Assembly (NCBI GenBank): GCA_021298235.1 | Contig: JAJTDX010000076.1 | Span: 1-9,899, forward strand | Direction of reading: 5' to 3' | From: Cryomorphaceae bacterium | Lineage (GTDB): Bacteria > Bacteroidota > Bacteroidia > Flavobacteriales > Crocinitomicaceae | Length of the DNA stretch: 9,899 bases | Shown here: positions 1-5,959 of the stretch, piece after piece | How positions within the stretch are numbered: the stretch's first letter is position 1 | Layout of the letters: every line of letters starts with the position of its first letter | The notes under the pieces: generated by a model | Told to the model about the DNA's origin: nothing | The model's input: the letters and a program-made list of their open reading frames with translations, nothing else | The model's database searches: none | Position numbers and translations under genes: made by a program

Positions 1-369
1 GAACGAATGCTTGATTTTCTGCACGAAGCACTTCCCTCCTATTTCGCTTGTTATGAATTCCAGATTTTTATTTCATGGTACCTGGACTATGGCTCAAAGA
101 ACAGAGCTGAATTCCACAGGTCACTTATGGCTAATACGAATTTTCGAGTGGCGTTCACCCTACTTGAACAAGGCTTCATGGAAGACATCAAAGTCATGGA
201 AAAGCTAGTGAAAGAAAATCCTTCCGTACAATGGAATTATGATTTTTACGAAAAAGAGCATGCTGCCTTTTGTAAAGAGCTCTTAAAAACCCAGGATAAA
301 ATACTAGCCAAGTTCAGAATTCCGGGGGTGACGAAGTCAAATTACAAGAGTTATTTGATACCTAAGTAA
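1..369 (+). CDS. Unrecognised protein, probably the C-terminal part of a gene open at the left window edge
   Basis: The reading frame is open from base 1 and ends at TAA 367-369, giving 122 visible residues. The first ATG is at position 7, so this could be a complete 120-residue protein, but the frame runs off the window and a longer protein is more likely. The visible part is soluble-looking and rich in aromatic and charged residues (FISWYLDYG, QWNYDFYEKEH). It has no signal peptide, lipobox or membrane segment. A predicted helical stretch of Lys, Glu and Leu occupies roughly residues 60-105 from the ATG. I do not recognise the family and assign no function. The gene converges on the lipoprotein gene ending at 404, leaving 34 bp with only a weak five-base stem (381-397) and no clear terminator. 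Confidence 0.6.
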   Translation, partial: ERMLDFLHEALPSYFACYEFQIFISWYLDYGSKNRAEFHRSLMANTNFRVAFTLLEQGFMEDIKVMEKLVKENPSVQWNYDFYEKEHAAFCKELLKTQDKILAKFRIPGVTKSNYKSYLIPK

Positions 370-403
370 GAGTGCGCACGCAATCCAAAGAAGATTGAGC
401 CTA

Positions 404-685
404 CTACCTGTTCTCAAATCTGATTAGATAGTACGTATCAGCAGTAACTACAACGTATCTTGTTTCTTCAACGATATATTGTTCCATCTCATCGGTTTCC
501 GAATTATATAGGTAAAAACAAGAATCCTTCTCTTCATTAAACCCATAGTAATTCATCTCACTGTAATTGTAAAAGGGCAGTTTCGGTGGGCCTATTAATG
601 TTGGATCTGTTGATTGTTTCAATGATTTACAAGAAACCGTAAATCCCAGCATGAACAAATACAATGCACTCATTAAGGTTTTCAT
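404..685 (-). CDS. Small predicted lipoprotein, function unknown
   Basis: A 93-residue protein with a short signal peptide (Lys2, hydrophobic 5-16) and a likely lipidated Cys19 in the context FTVSC. The -3 residue is Thr rather than the usual Leu, a looseness seen in Bacteroidota lipoproteins, so lipidation is inferred. The mature part of about 75 residues is rich in Tyr, Glu and Asp, including a C-terminal TRYVVVTADTYYLIRFENR stretch that looks like beta strands. It is the last of three same-strand lipoprotein genes, 34 bp after the stop of the 720-1064 gene. Its leader and first codons resemble those of the gene starting at 1467: 24 of 30 bases match between 683-712 and 1465-1494. The rest of the protein is not obviously related to the other two. 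It is probably an envelope protein of unknown role. Confidence 0.7.
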   Translation of the reverse strand: MKTLMSALYLFMLGFTVSCKSLKQSTDPTLIGPPKLPFYNYSEMNYYGFNEEKDSCFYLYNSETDEMEQYIVEETRYVVVTADTYYLIRFENR

Positions 686-719
686 AATTTTTGAAAGTTT
701 AGGGTTTGGATGCTACATA

Positions 720-1064
720 CTAGTATTTGTTATTGTGCTTCAGAGTATCACCATCTATAATTACAACGCTAAACGTATAGTTTTCTAAAAAATCCTTTTT
801 TTGTTCTTCAGTCCAATGTTCTCTAATGTATTTTGCATCTTCTGATTGAAGTCTCTCTACTTCAGAATAGGTATAAACACTATCAGATAAGGCTTCGTTC
901 ATTAAAGAGGAAGTATTGTACTTAGAAGATTCTTTCATCAAAGCCCGAAGGTGTTTTTTACTGGTATATGCTCTGTCAAACTTATCCGGACGAACCTGAG
1001 CACAGGAAGCCAATAGTGCAATCACCACAGCCAACGTTAAAATTGTTTTTGTTTTCATCTTCAA
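720..1064 (-). CDS. Small predicted lipoprotein, paralogue of the 1135-1467 product
   Basis: A 114-residue protein. Residues 1-20 are a lipoprotein signal peptide with a good lipobox, LLAS before Cys21. Right after the cysteine comes the block CAQVRPDKFDRAYTSKKHL, which is nearly the same as CAQFRPDKLNRAYTNKRHI in the upstream neighbour; both continue with a K/R-x-x-M-K helix. The two proteins diverge after about 25 mature residues, although both have an acidic stretch with an EE motif followed by a charged region (WTEEQKKDF here, LSEEERQEV there). They are therefore paralogues made by tandem duplication. Another ATG, Met3, gives an equally good signal peptide. Role unknown; it is probably anchored on the periplasmic or outer membrane. 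It lies 70 bp downstream of its paralogue, with a bulged hairpin between them. Confidence 0.75.
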   Translation of the reverse strand: MKMKTKTILTLAVVIALLASCAQVRPDKFDRAYTSKKHLRALMKESSKYNTSSLMNEALSDSVYTYSEVERLQSEDAKYIREHWTEEQKKDFLENYTFSVVIIDGDTLKHNNKY

Positions 1065-1098
1065 TCAAATTTGTGAGTGACAGATCTTTCCTTTTATT

Positions 1099-1125
1099 CG
1101 CTTAACTATCACCCGGGTTCAAGCG
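1099..1125 (-). terminator. Bulged stem-loop between the paralogous lipoprotein genes
   Basis: CGCTTAAC (1099-1106) pairs with GTTcAAGCG (1117-1125), giving eight base pairs with one bulged base and a 10-base GC-rich loop. It begins 10 bases after the stop of the 1135-1467 gene. No T-run follows on the minus strand, so it may be a weak terminator, a processing site or an RNA-stabilising end. Confidence 0.3.
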
Positions 1126-1134
1126 GAGAATTCA

Positions 1135-1467
1135 TTATTTTGATTTGATCTCAATTTCTTTCAAAAAAGAATCTCTCTCATCTTCGGAGTATACCATTCC
1201 GTCAAGTACCTCTTGTCGTTCTTCTTCACTCAGCGTACCTAAATAAACTGCAAACGCCTCCTGATACGGATCCACATTGCTTGTATCTTTTTCGTTGTTC
1301 GATGAAACATTCTTATCGGTGTTTATGTCACCAAGCTTATAAGAAGTCTTCATTATTTCCTTGATGTGTCTCTTATTGGTGTATGCCCTGTTGAGCTTAT
1401 CCGGTCGAAACTGAGCACAGGATGTCACCAAAACGGTCACTAATCCTAATGTGAATATTGTTTTCAT
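1135..1467 (-). CDS. Small predicted lipoprotein, paralogue of the 720-1064 product
   Basis: A 110-residue protein. The signal peptide covers residues 1-16 and the lipobox is LVTS before Cys17. The mature N-terminus, CAQFRPDKLNRAYTNKRHI, is shared with the downstream paralogue. The middle (about 45-67) is low-complexity, rich in Asn, Asp, Ser and Lys, and probably disordered. The C-terminal third is strongly charged (LSEEERQEVLDGM, then SEDERDSFLKE) and predicted helical. No enzymatic motif is visible and I do not recognise the family. It is the first of the three lipoprotein genes on this strand. The 131-bp gap to the OmpA-like gene upstream holds a strong hairpin at 1547-1580, so this cluster probably has its own promoter. 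Its leader resembles that of the 404-685 gene. Confidence 0.75.
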   Translation of the reverse strand: MKTIFTLGLVTVLVTSCAQFRPDKLNRAYTNKRHIKEIMKTSYKLGDINTDKNVSSNNEKDTSNVDPYQEAFAVYLGTLSEEERQEVLDGMVYSEDERDSFLKEIEIKSK

Positions 1468-1546
1468 AATTTAGAGAAGTTTGGGGTTTTGATGGAAAAA
1501 GCAGAAATACTCATTTGATAACACATCTTTTTAATTTTCGAACCCA

Positions 1547-1580
1547 AGATCAACCCTGAACAGCTTGCCAGGGTTGATCT
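1547..1580 (-). terminator. Strong 12-bp hairpin after the OmpA-like gene
   Basis: AGATCAACCCTG (1547-1558) is the exact reverse complement of CAGGGTTGATCT (1569-1580), with a 10-base loop. It starts 18 bases beyond the stop codon of the OmpA-like gene, where a terminator is expected. On the minus strand only a mixed AT-rich stretch follows, without a pure T-run, so it is a non-canonical terminator candidate. It could also protect the 3' end of the transcript. Confidence 0.5.
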
Positions 1581-1598
1581 AGGTTACATTGGATAAAA

Positions 1599-3089
1599 TC
1601 AATTCGAACGTCGGTCATCCATTTCCTGCACGGCCAGACGAACCTCGTTCTCGGTGCATGGTTTCATTTTCAAGGGGACATTGCCCAAATTAGAATTCGG
1701 ATCATTCTTCAGCTGTTGCCCTTTCAATTGGCCCATCATGACTCCCCTGTTGTCAGCAAAGATGGCGATAACCTCAAAATCTTGACCAACAGGAACATTA
1801 TCGAAAATGAAGACATTATTTTCTCTTCTTGAGTAGGGTATCACTGTATTGGTGGCCTCCAAAATTACACTTACACTAGGCACCTCCTGGTTCTGAATCT
1901 CAAGATTGAGTGTTTGCATTACTACCGCAGCAGGTGATTCCCCTGGTTTTGTACGAGGTACCGGCTCCCAATATCTGTCACAATTTATTAGCCCTCCTCT
2001 TCTGAGTCGCCATGTGACATTTGTAAGGTTTGGACCAGGTTTAATCTTTTCTGTTATTGTCCTGTCTTTCGAAAATAGAATGGAATTTACGAGTTCATCG
2101 GGATTCATTTCTTCGACCCTCGTTTCCGTAACGAAATCATTTAACGGATGTACTCTTCTTTGAGTAGTAACAACCTTATATACCAGTCCGTCAATTGATT
2201 TGAGCTGTTCGGTTATAATCTCCATGGTATCAAGATTTCTCATCTTAAAGGCCTTTGAAAGAAGAATTGAATCCATACTGGTATTGCTGGGTGGCGGCTG
2301 TGTCGACCATTTTGTAACGCTTTCCCCTTCGTAACCATAGAACGCTTGCATTTCATCGTCTTCCCGACGATTCTTGAACGATACTTGAATTGTTGCCAGA
2401 TCGTCCAACTCCAGTTTTTCATTTCCCGAAAAAGCTTCAATATTGATCGTGCCACCTGATTCAAGTAATTCATTCATAGTCGTCGTCGTACTGAGATCAT
2501 TTAAAACAAAATCACTTATTTTATAGAATTCCGTGAATCTTAACTCAATTAGTGCATTCGGGTCTTTTGTGCGGAATGAACCTGCAGGAATAAAGATCCT
2601 AGTGCCTTCTCTGCCAACAATAAGGGTATCCCGGTTTGGGTTGATGACAAATGTCTCCGCAGGTTTCTTGAATCGTTCCACAAAATTATTTGGGTCTTTG
2701 TAGTTGCGTACTACTTCTACCCTGCGATTCAGTGTCTTTTCCTTTTCATTCATATTTCCGTTCACGGGTTTAGCTTCTCCTTTCCAGTCGATATGAATTC
2801 GGTTGTGAAAGTCATGATCGAACAGGTAGTTTTGAACAGCACGTGTTCGGTTGAGAGAGAGCTCTTTGTTGTAAGCCACGGATGCATCTGAATCGGTGTG
2901 ACCTAACAGCAACAATTCTTCTGCGGGATCCGTTACACTGGTGCGTAAGGAATCGAGAAGCTGCAGCGAAGCATCAGAAAGGTCATAGCTGTCCTTCGCA
3001 AAATAAATACTGAGGGACGTTTGATTGGCAGTTTGGGCAAAAGTCGTTGCGCCAGCCACCAGGCTAAGGGAGAGTACAATTTTTTTCAT
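1599..3089 (-). CDS. Secreted OmpA-domain protein with N-terminal peptidoglycan-binding domain and ZU5-like C-terminal region
   Basis: A 496-residue exported protein. Residues 1-19 form a signal peptide (cleavage probably after FAQ). Residues about 25-130 are an OmpA C-terminal-like domain: GHTDSDAS, then YNKELSLNRTRAVQNYL and NRRVEV. By alignment with E. coli OmpA, Asp66 and Arg81 match the two residues that bind diaminopimelate, so the domain should anchor to peptidoglycan. Residues about 150-245 (GREGTRIFIPAGSF, LRFTEFYKISDFVL, LLESGGTINIEAF) resemble ZU5-like beta domains common in Bacteroidota surface proteins. Further on are LINCDRY around Cys370 and a beta-rich end with Cys478. No beta-barrel precedes the OmpA domain, which is unusual because that domain is normally C-terminal. 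No lipobox is present. It probably links an envelope structure to the cell wall; its partner is unknown. No TAnnTTTG promoter was found upstream. Confidence 0.85.
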   Translation of the reverse strand: MKKIVLSLSLVAGATTFAQTANQTSLSIYFAKDSYDLSDASLQLLDSLRTSVTDPAEELLLLGHTDSDASVAYNKELSLNRTRAVQNYLFDHDFHNRIHIDWKGEAKPVNGNMNEKEKTLNRRVEVVRNYKDPNNFVERFKKPAETFVINPNRDTLIVGREGTRIFIPAGSFRTKDPNALIELRFTEFYKISDFVLNDLSTTTTMNELLESGGTINIEAFSGNEKLELDDLATIQVSFKNRREDDEMQAFYGYEGESVTKWSTQPPPSNTSMDSILLSKAFKMRNLDTMEIITEQLKSIDGLVYKVVTTQRRVHPLNDFVTETRVEEMNPDELVNSILFSKDRTITEKIKPGPNLTNVTWRLRRGGLINCDRYWEPVPRTKPGESPAAVVMQTLNLEIQNQEVPSVSVILEATNTVIPYSRRENNVFIFDNVPVGQDFEVIAIFADNRGVMMGQLKGQQLKNDPNSNLGNVPLKMKPCTENEVRLAVQEMDDRRSN

Positions 3090-3485
3090 GGTTTTAGATT
3101 TTCCTAAGAACGCAAGGAAAACCGGTTTGTAACAACTAGCTGAAAATCTTCAGAAACAGATTGTTAAATGAGTGAGATGAATATTTTTAAAATCCCTTTA
3201 ATCTCCGCTCCGCAGTATTTGAAACCAGAAAAGTAGATATATCGTTTGTACAACCCGACAAAACAAAAGAACACGTTTATGCGACTGTGGTTTTTATGTG
3301 AAATGGAAGAGATAGCAAATAGGTATGTATTTCGAAATCCCGGAATCAGAAATTTCGATGTTATTTTTTCACCAACAACATCGTATTTGATGTCTATTTT
3401 GTTTATGAAAACTTTTTAAACTTAATTAAATGAGAGCTAATAAAGAATTTTCAAACCACAAGATCGGATATAAAAACGCAGGGGC
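3090..3485. other. AT-rich intergenic stretch with no gene seen
   Basis: This gap lies between the start of the OmpA-like gene and the stop of the 3486-4142 gene. I find no convincing open frame on either strand, no TAnnTTTG promoter and no strong terminator. The only structure is a seven-base inverted repeat (TCGAAAT/ATTTCGA) around 3331-3359, with a 13-base loop. It presumably holds the OmpA-like gene promoter and the 3' end of the next gene. Confidence 0.5.
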
Positions 3486-4142
3486 TTAATTCACATAAAA
3501 ATGTACTAATTTCTCTGCTAATTCTTCCTTTAATCCGTAACCAACAAGTTCTTTAATACATTGATCCTTTTGTTTTTTACTTTCATAAATCATTTTCCTT
3601 GTTAATTCATCCCATCGTTTAAATGAAGCCAAACCTATTTCATTTTTAATTTCTGTCGCAAGACTTACGTCATTATTAGAATACATGTATTCTAGTTCTC
3701 TCTTGAATGAATATAAAAATCCATCATTTCGTTGCTTGGAATTATTGGTTTCACTCCAACAACTGTATTCTAATTCTCCTCTTCTCAGATTACCACTTAT
3801 TGTTATAAAAATAGTCGAGTAATCATGATTTTTCGCTAAAATTTCGAAAGTTTCACCGTCAATTGTTTCATTTACTTTAATAAGGTTTTTCTCCTCTATA
3901 AGTTTGTTAATGGTTAGGGATATATTTTTTTGCGGGCTTAAATTTATAGTTTTTGAAGTACTTAAGTCTTCAAGGACATGTATATTACCCTCATCCATAT
4001 TTGTGTTCGGATCAATTTTTGATTTTATTTTTCGATTTTTATAATATTTCTTCCACTTATAAGCCACAACAAGACCAAATGCGGCTAATAGAGTCCTTCC
4101 TAAAACCTTTTGGATAATTATATCCAAACTATGTTCATCCAT
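3486..4142 (-). CDS. Unrecognised membrane-anchored protein
   Basis: A 218-residue protein from an ATG at 4142. Residues about 13-29 (VLGRTLLAAFGLVVAYK) form one membrane segment, followed by a very basic stretch (WKKYYKNRKIKSK), so the N-terminus is probably outside and the rest cytoplasmic. Residues about 65-125 look like an alpha/beta domain (SLTINKLIEEKNLIKV, FEILAKNHDYSTIFITISG). The C-terminal third is helical and charged, ending in a compact helical pair (IKELVGYGLKEELAEKLVHFYVN). I know of no matching family and assign no function. The gene is AT-rich: two sample 60-base lines hold 15 and 16 G+C bases, against 31 and 36 in lines from the OmpA-like gene and recR. A TAnnTTTG motif lies 25 bases before the start. 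Acquisition by transfer is possible. Confidence 0.7.
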   Translation of the reverse strand: MDEHSLDIIIQKVLGRTLLAAFGLVVAYKWKKYYKNRKIKSKIDPNTNMDEGNIHVLEDLSTSKTINLSPQKNISLTINKLIEEKNLIKVNETIDGETFEILAKNHDYSTIFITISGNLRRGELEYSCWSETNNSKQRNDGFLYSFKRELEYMYSNNDVSLATEIKNEIGLASFKRWDELTRKMIYESKKQKDQCIKELVGYGLKEELAEKLVHFYVN

Positions 4143-4167
4143 CTGATTTTGTTTAATTTACGATTAA

Positions 4168-4195
4168 CAAAAATATAAAAATAGTCTTTTTCAAA
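4168..4195 (-). promoter_or_regulatory. Candidate Bacteroidota-type promoter for the 3486-4142 gene
   Basis: On the minus strand TATTTTTG (4168-4175) matches the -7 consensus TAnnTTTG, and TTTG (4192-4195) lies 16 bases upstream as a -33 element. That spacing is slightly shorter than usual. The start codon is about 25 bases downstream, giving a leader of about 20 bases. The region is AT-rich, so chance matches are likely. Confidence 0.35.
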
Positions 4196-4229
4196 ACATC
4201 GACTAGAAGGTCTGTAAGTACTATTCAAA

Positions 4230-4255
4230 AAGTATCCAATTTCTATGGGATACTT
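4230..4255 (-). terminator. Probable terminator of the 4321-4827 lipoprotein gene
   Basis: AAGTATCC (4230-4237) pairs exactly with GGATACTT (4248-4255) around a 10-base loop. On the minus strand the stem ends in a run of five T. It lies 65 bases beyond the stop of the lipoprotein gene, rather far but with nothing coding between. Confidence 0.45.
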
Positions 4256-4320
4256 GCCAAAATTCAGGAGTTTTTTTGAAGATTTCACCTTTATTCTAAA
4301 AAGGATGATTATACTGTCAA

Positions 4321-4827
4321 TTATTTCCAACCTGGAATTTGATTTTTGTATTTGTCTGCAATTTTATAAAATCTAGGATCTTTCTCCATTTTTGATTCCA
4401 TAACATCAACTAGTACGTCTTTTCCTTGAAAAATAGGATCTGTTTTTAACATGCTCTTATACTTTGATTTTATTTCATCTAAACTAATTATTTCACCAGA
4501 ATCTAATTTAGTTTTTAATTTAGAGAGTAGTACATCAACTGACCCGTTGTAAATGGCATTCAAATTTTTATTGGTATTTAACAATTTTTCATAGGTTTCT
4601 TTTTCGATTTGACGATTTATTGCCGAATCTAGTTGTTTTGAACCCCACGAATGTTTTGCAATTTCCTGATAACACTTGGAAGAATCTTTATTCATTATTG
4701 CTTGAGTTCCACGTTTCAAACTATCTGGCAACTCCACATCACCACCGTTTCTGCCCGATTTCTCAGGCCCTTCATTGCAACTAAATAAGGCTATTGGAAA
4801 GAGCGATAATATTAGAATTCTTCTCAT
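4321..4827 (-). CDS. Predicted lipoprotein, function unknown
   Basis: A 168-residue protein. Residues 1-16 (two Arg, then a hydrophobic core) are a signal peptide, and the lipobox is ALFS before Cys17. The mature N-terminus is flexible and polar (NEGPEKSGRNGGD), a usual tether for an outer-membrane lipoprotein. The remainder, from about residue 34, appears all-helical and charged, with repeated Lys, Glu, Asp and Leu patterns, for example INRQIEKETYEKLLNTNKNL and LKTKLDSGEIISLDEIKSKYK. One further Cys occurs (Cys53). No catalytic motif is visible and I do not recognise the family. The gene belongs to the same AT-rich block as the 3486-4142 gene and the two may have arrived together. It is separated from that gene by 178 bp containing a probable terminator, so they are probably not one operon. 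Confidence 0.7.
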   Translation of the reverse strand: MRRILILSLFPIALFSCNEGPEKSGRNGGDVELPDSLKRGTQAIMNKDSSKCYQEIAKHSWGSKQLDSAINRQIEKETYEKLLNTNKNLNAIYNGSVDVLLSKLKTKLDSGEIISLDEIKSKYKSMLKTDPIFQGKDVLVDVMESKMEKDPRFYKIADKYKNQIPGWK

Positions 4828-4947
4828 TTTTTAAACTTTGAAATTCTAACCCAATTGAATTTGAGTTTTAGATAACCAATTTAGGTAATATTTCTAACTG
4901 TACCGAAATCAAATAAATTGTTTTACGAAAAAGGAATTTATCTTTCA

Positions 4948-4969
4948 AAAAAGTCTATTTGGACTTTTT
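4948..4969 (-). terminator. Intrinsic terminator of smpB
   Basis: AAAAAGTC (4948-4955) and GACTTTTT (4962-4969) form an eight-base-pair stem with a six-base loop, 21 bases after the smpB stop. On the minus strand the descending arm runs into six T in a row, as expected for an intrinsic terminator. The stem is AT-rich and of moderate strength. Confidence 0.6.
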
Positions 4970-4990
4970 ACATTTCAAGGTTTAATTTAC

Positions 4991-5440
4991 CTACCTCTTC
5001 ATCGCCCGATCCATGTCACGCTTATCGTCTTTTTCTTTGAGGTCCTGGCGTTTGTCGTGGAGTTTTTTACCTTGAGCGAGGGCGATTTCAACCTTTACCC
5101 AACCTGTTTCGGATAGAAACATTTTCAGAGGAATAAGGGTATTTCCTTTAACCTGAAGGAACTTTTCAATTTTGGCTATCTCTTTTTTATTGAGAAGTAA
5201 TTTGCGGTCAGCGCGCGGTTTGTGGGAGTAGAAGGAAGCGTTTTCATACTCTGAAACGTGCATGTTTCGAATCCACACCTCCCCTTTCTGTATCACGCAA
5301 TAAGCTTCCATGATCGATGCTTTTCCTTTACGGATACTTTTGATCTCTGTACCCGCTAATTGAATCCCTGCCACGAAGGTATCCATCAAGTGGTATTCGA
5401 AGAGGGCTTTTTTATTGCGGATGTTGAGGTCTTTGAACAT
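4991..5440 (-). CDS. smpB: SsrA-binding protein SmpB
   Basis: A 149-residue protein, about the usual SmpB length. SmpB binds the tRNA-like part of tmRNA (ssrA) and brings it to stalled ribosomes, where trans-translation tags the incomplete peptide and frees the ribosome. Hallmarks are NIRNKKALFEYHLMDTF at the start, AGIQLAGTEIKSIR, the HKPRADRKLLLNKKEI core, and the conserved GKKLHDKRQDLKEKDDKRDMDR tail, which inserts into the empty mRNA channel. I chose ATG 5440. The longer frame to 5449 would use TTG, and a TATTTTTG motif at 5447-5454 overlaps it, so that extension would lie inside the promoter. Transcription would then begin almost at the ATG, giving a nearly leaderless mRNA. No ssrA gene is visible in the window. 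The gene is divergent from recR across a repeat-like region. Confidence 0.96.
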   Translation of the reverse strand: MFKDLNIRNKKALFEYHLMDTFVAGIQLAGTEIKSIRKGKASIMEAYCVIQKGEVWIRNMHVSEYENASFYSHKPRADRKLLLNKKEIAKIEKFLQVKGNTLIPLKMFLSETGWVKVEIALAQGKKLHDKRQDLKEKDDKRDMDRAMKR

Positions 5441-5446
5441 GGATGG

Positions 5447-5454
5447 CAAAAATA
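5447..5454 (-). promoter_or_regulatory. Candidate -7 promoter element of smpB
   Basis: On the minus strand this reads TATTTTTG, an exact match to the Bacteroidota -7 consensus TAnnTTTG. It ends six bases before ATG 5440, which implies a leaderless or almost leaderless transcript. No TTG lies at the usual 17-23 base spacing upstream; that region is the arm of the hairpin at 5467-5494. The element argues against translation starting at TTG 5449. Confidence 0.4.
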
Positions 5455-5466
5455 AGAGTTAATTAC

Positions 5467-5494
5467 TTACTTTTTTGCTTGATCAAAAAAGTAA
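5467..5494. repeat. Hairpin 1 (left end) of the intergenic element
   Basis: TTACTTTTTTG (5467-5477) is the exact reverse complement of CAAAAAAGTAA (5484-5494), around the six-base loop CTTGAT. It is an 11-bp perfect stem, 13 bases upstream of the candidate smpB -7 element, and marks the probable left end of the element. Confidence 0.65.
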
Positions 5495-5816
5495 CAAAAA
5501 AATCAAGTCTCGCTATAGCCGTTCGGCGAAAATTTCTCATCGATCAAATCTCAAAAAGAGTGTAAGCACTGCTTACAAACGACAAGCGCTTTTTGGATTT
5601 GATAATCGCTTCGAAATTTTCTTTTTCCTCACTTCCCTAGCGAGCCAACTTTTCAATGCATTAAGCATTTGCTTTCGGGACCCGCAACTTCGATCGTTCA
5701 GTGAATCACTTTTACACAGAACCAGTCTGCAAAACAAGCGGAGTTGCGCATGCACGAAGCGAAGGTTTGTCAGCGGTACCGAAGGTAGGTTCCTCGTAAA
5801 AGTGAAAGGGCTTTTG

Positions 5817-5840
5817 CTACTTTTGGCTAGTCAAAAGTAG
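5817..5840. repeat. Hairpin 2 of the intergenic element
   Basis: CTACTTTTG (5817-5825) pairs exactly with CAAAAGTAG (5832-5840) around the loop GCTAGT. Arms and loop size (six bases) match hairpin 1, with fewer A/T in the run. It is followed by an A-rich stretch, so read on the minus strand it has a T-rich approach. It may be the right end of a unit of about 374 bp that starts at hairpin 1. Confidence 0.65.
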
Positions 5841-5906
5841 AAATAAAAAAGTTTGGAATTAAAACGAATTCGAGTTTCTGCAACGCTTCTACGTCGTGGT
5901 CTTTTG

Positions 5907-5937
5907 CCACTTTTCTTTTGCGGAAAAAGAAAAGTGG
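5907..5937. repeat. Hairpin 3 (right end) of the intergenic element
   Basis: CCACTTTTCTTTT (5907-5919) is the exact reverse complement of AAAAGAAAAGTGG (5925-5937), with a five-base loop. This 13-bp stem is the strongest of the three and ends 22 bases before the recR start. Its left arm lies in the same CTTTTGCxACTTTT context as hairpin 2, which suggests a common origin. Confidence 0.65.
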
Positions 5938-5959
5938 GTAGAATCATTAATTTTACATC

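Larger units (their letters stand above)
5461..5940. repeat. Hairpin-rich, repeat-like non-coding element between smpB and recR
   Basis: About 480 bp without a credible gene. It contains three hairpins with related arms of the ACTTTT...AAAAGT type (5467-5494, 5817-5840, 5907-5937). It also has a 7-bp hairpin with a 3-base loop (TGTAAGC/GCTTACA, 5561-5577), a distant inverted pair TCACTTTTAC/GTAAAAGTGA (5706-5715 and 5796-5805), and a near-exact 14-base direct repeat at 5811-5824 and 5901-5914 (13 of 14 bases). The interior is richer in GC than the ends. From general knowledge, intergenic DNA with such arms is common and repeated in many Bacteroidota genomes, so this is probably a copy of an interspersed repeat or a non-autonomous mobile element. 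Copy number cannot be seen here. Open frames inside it are not credible as genes. Confidence 0.6.

Noticed and set aside
373..380. Palindrome GTGCGCAC and a weak stem at 381-397 as a terminator between convergent genes
   Set aside because: The palindrome has no loop and the stem is only five base pairs without a T-run; too weak to call.
4118..4330. 70-residue minus-strand open frame between the two AT-rich genes
   Set aside because: It overlaps both neighbours, contains the candidate promoter at 4168-4195 and the hairpin terminator at 4230-4255, and has the Phe/Ile/Lys-rich make-up of translated AT-rich spacer DNA.
5441..5449. Longer smpB starting at TTG 5449
   Set aside because: Adds only MPS, uses a rare start codon, and overlaps a consensus -7 element; ATG 5440 matches the expected SmpB N-terminus.
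5573..5755. 60-residue minus-strand open frame in the same gap
   Set aside because: Cys/Arg/Leu-rich and inside the repeat-like element, without start context; a chance frame in the GC-richer core.
5475..5840. 121-residue plus-strand open frame in the smpB-recR gap
   Set aside because: It begins in the hairpin 1 arm and ends in hairpin 2. Its sequence (runs of Lys/Ser, FFFLTSLASQLF, LLLLLASQK) is what translated repeat DNA gives, with no domain or plausible start signal.
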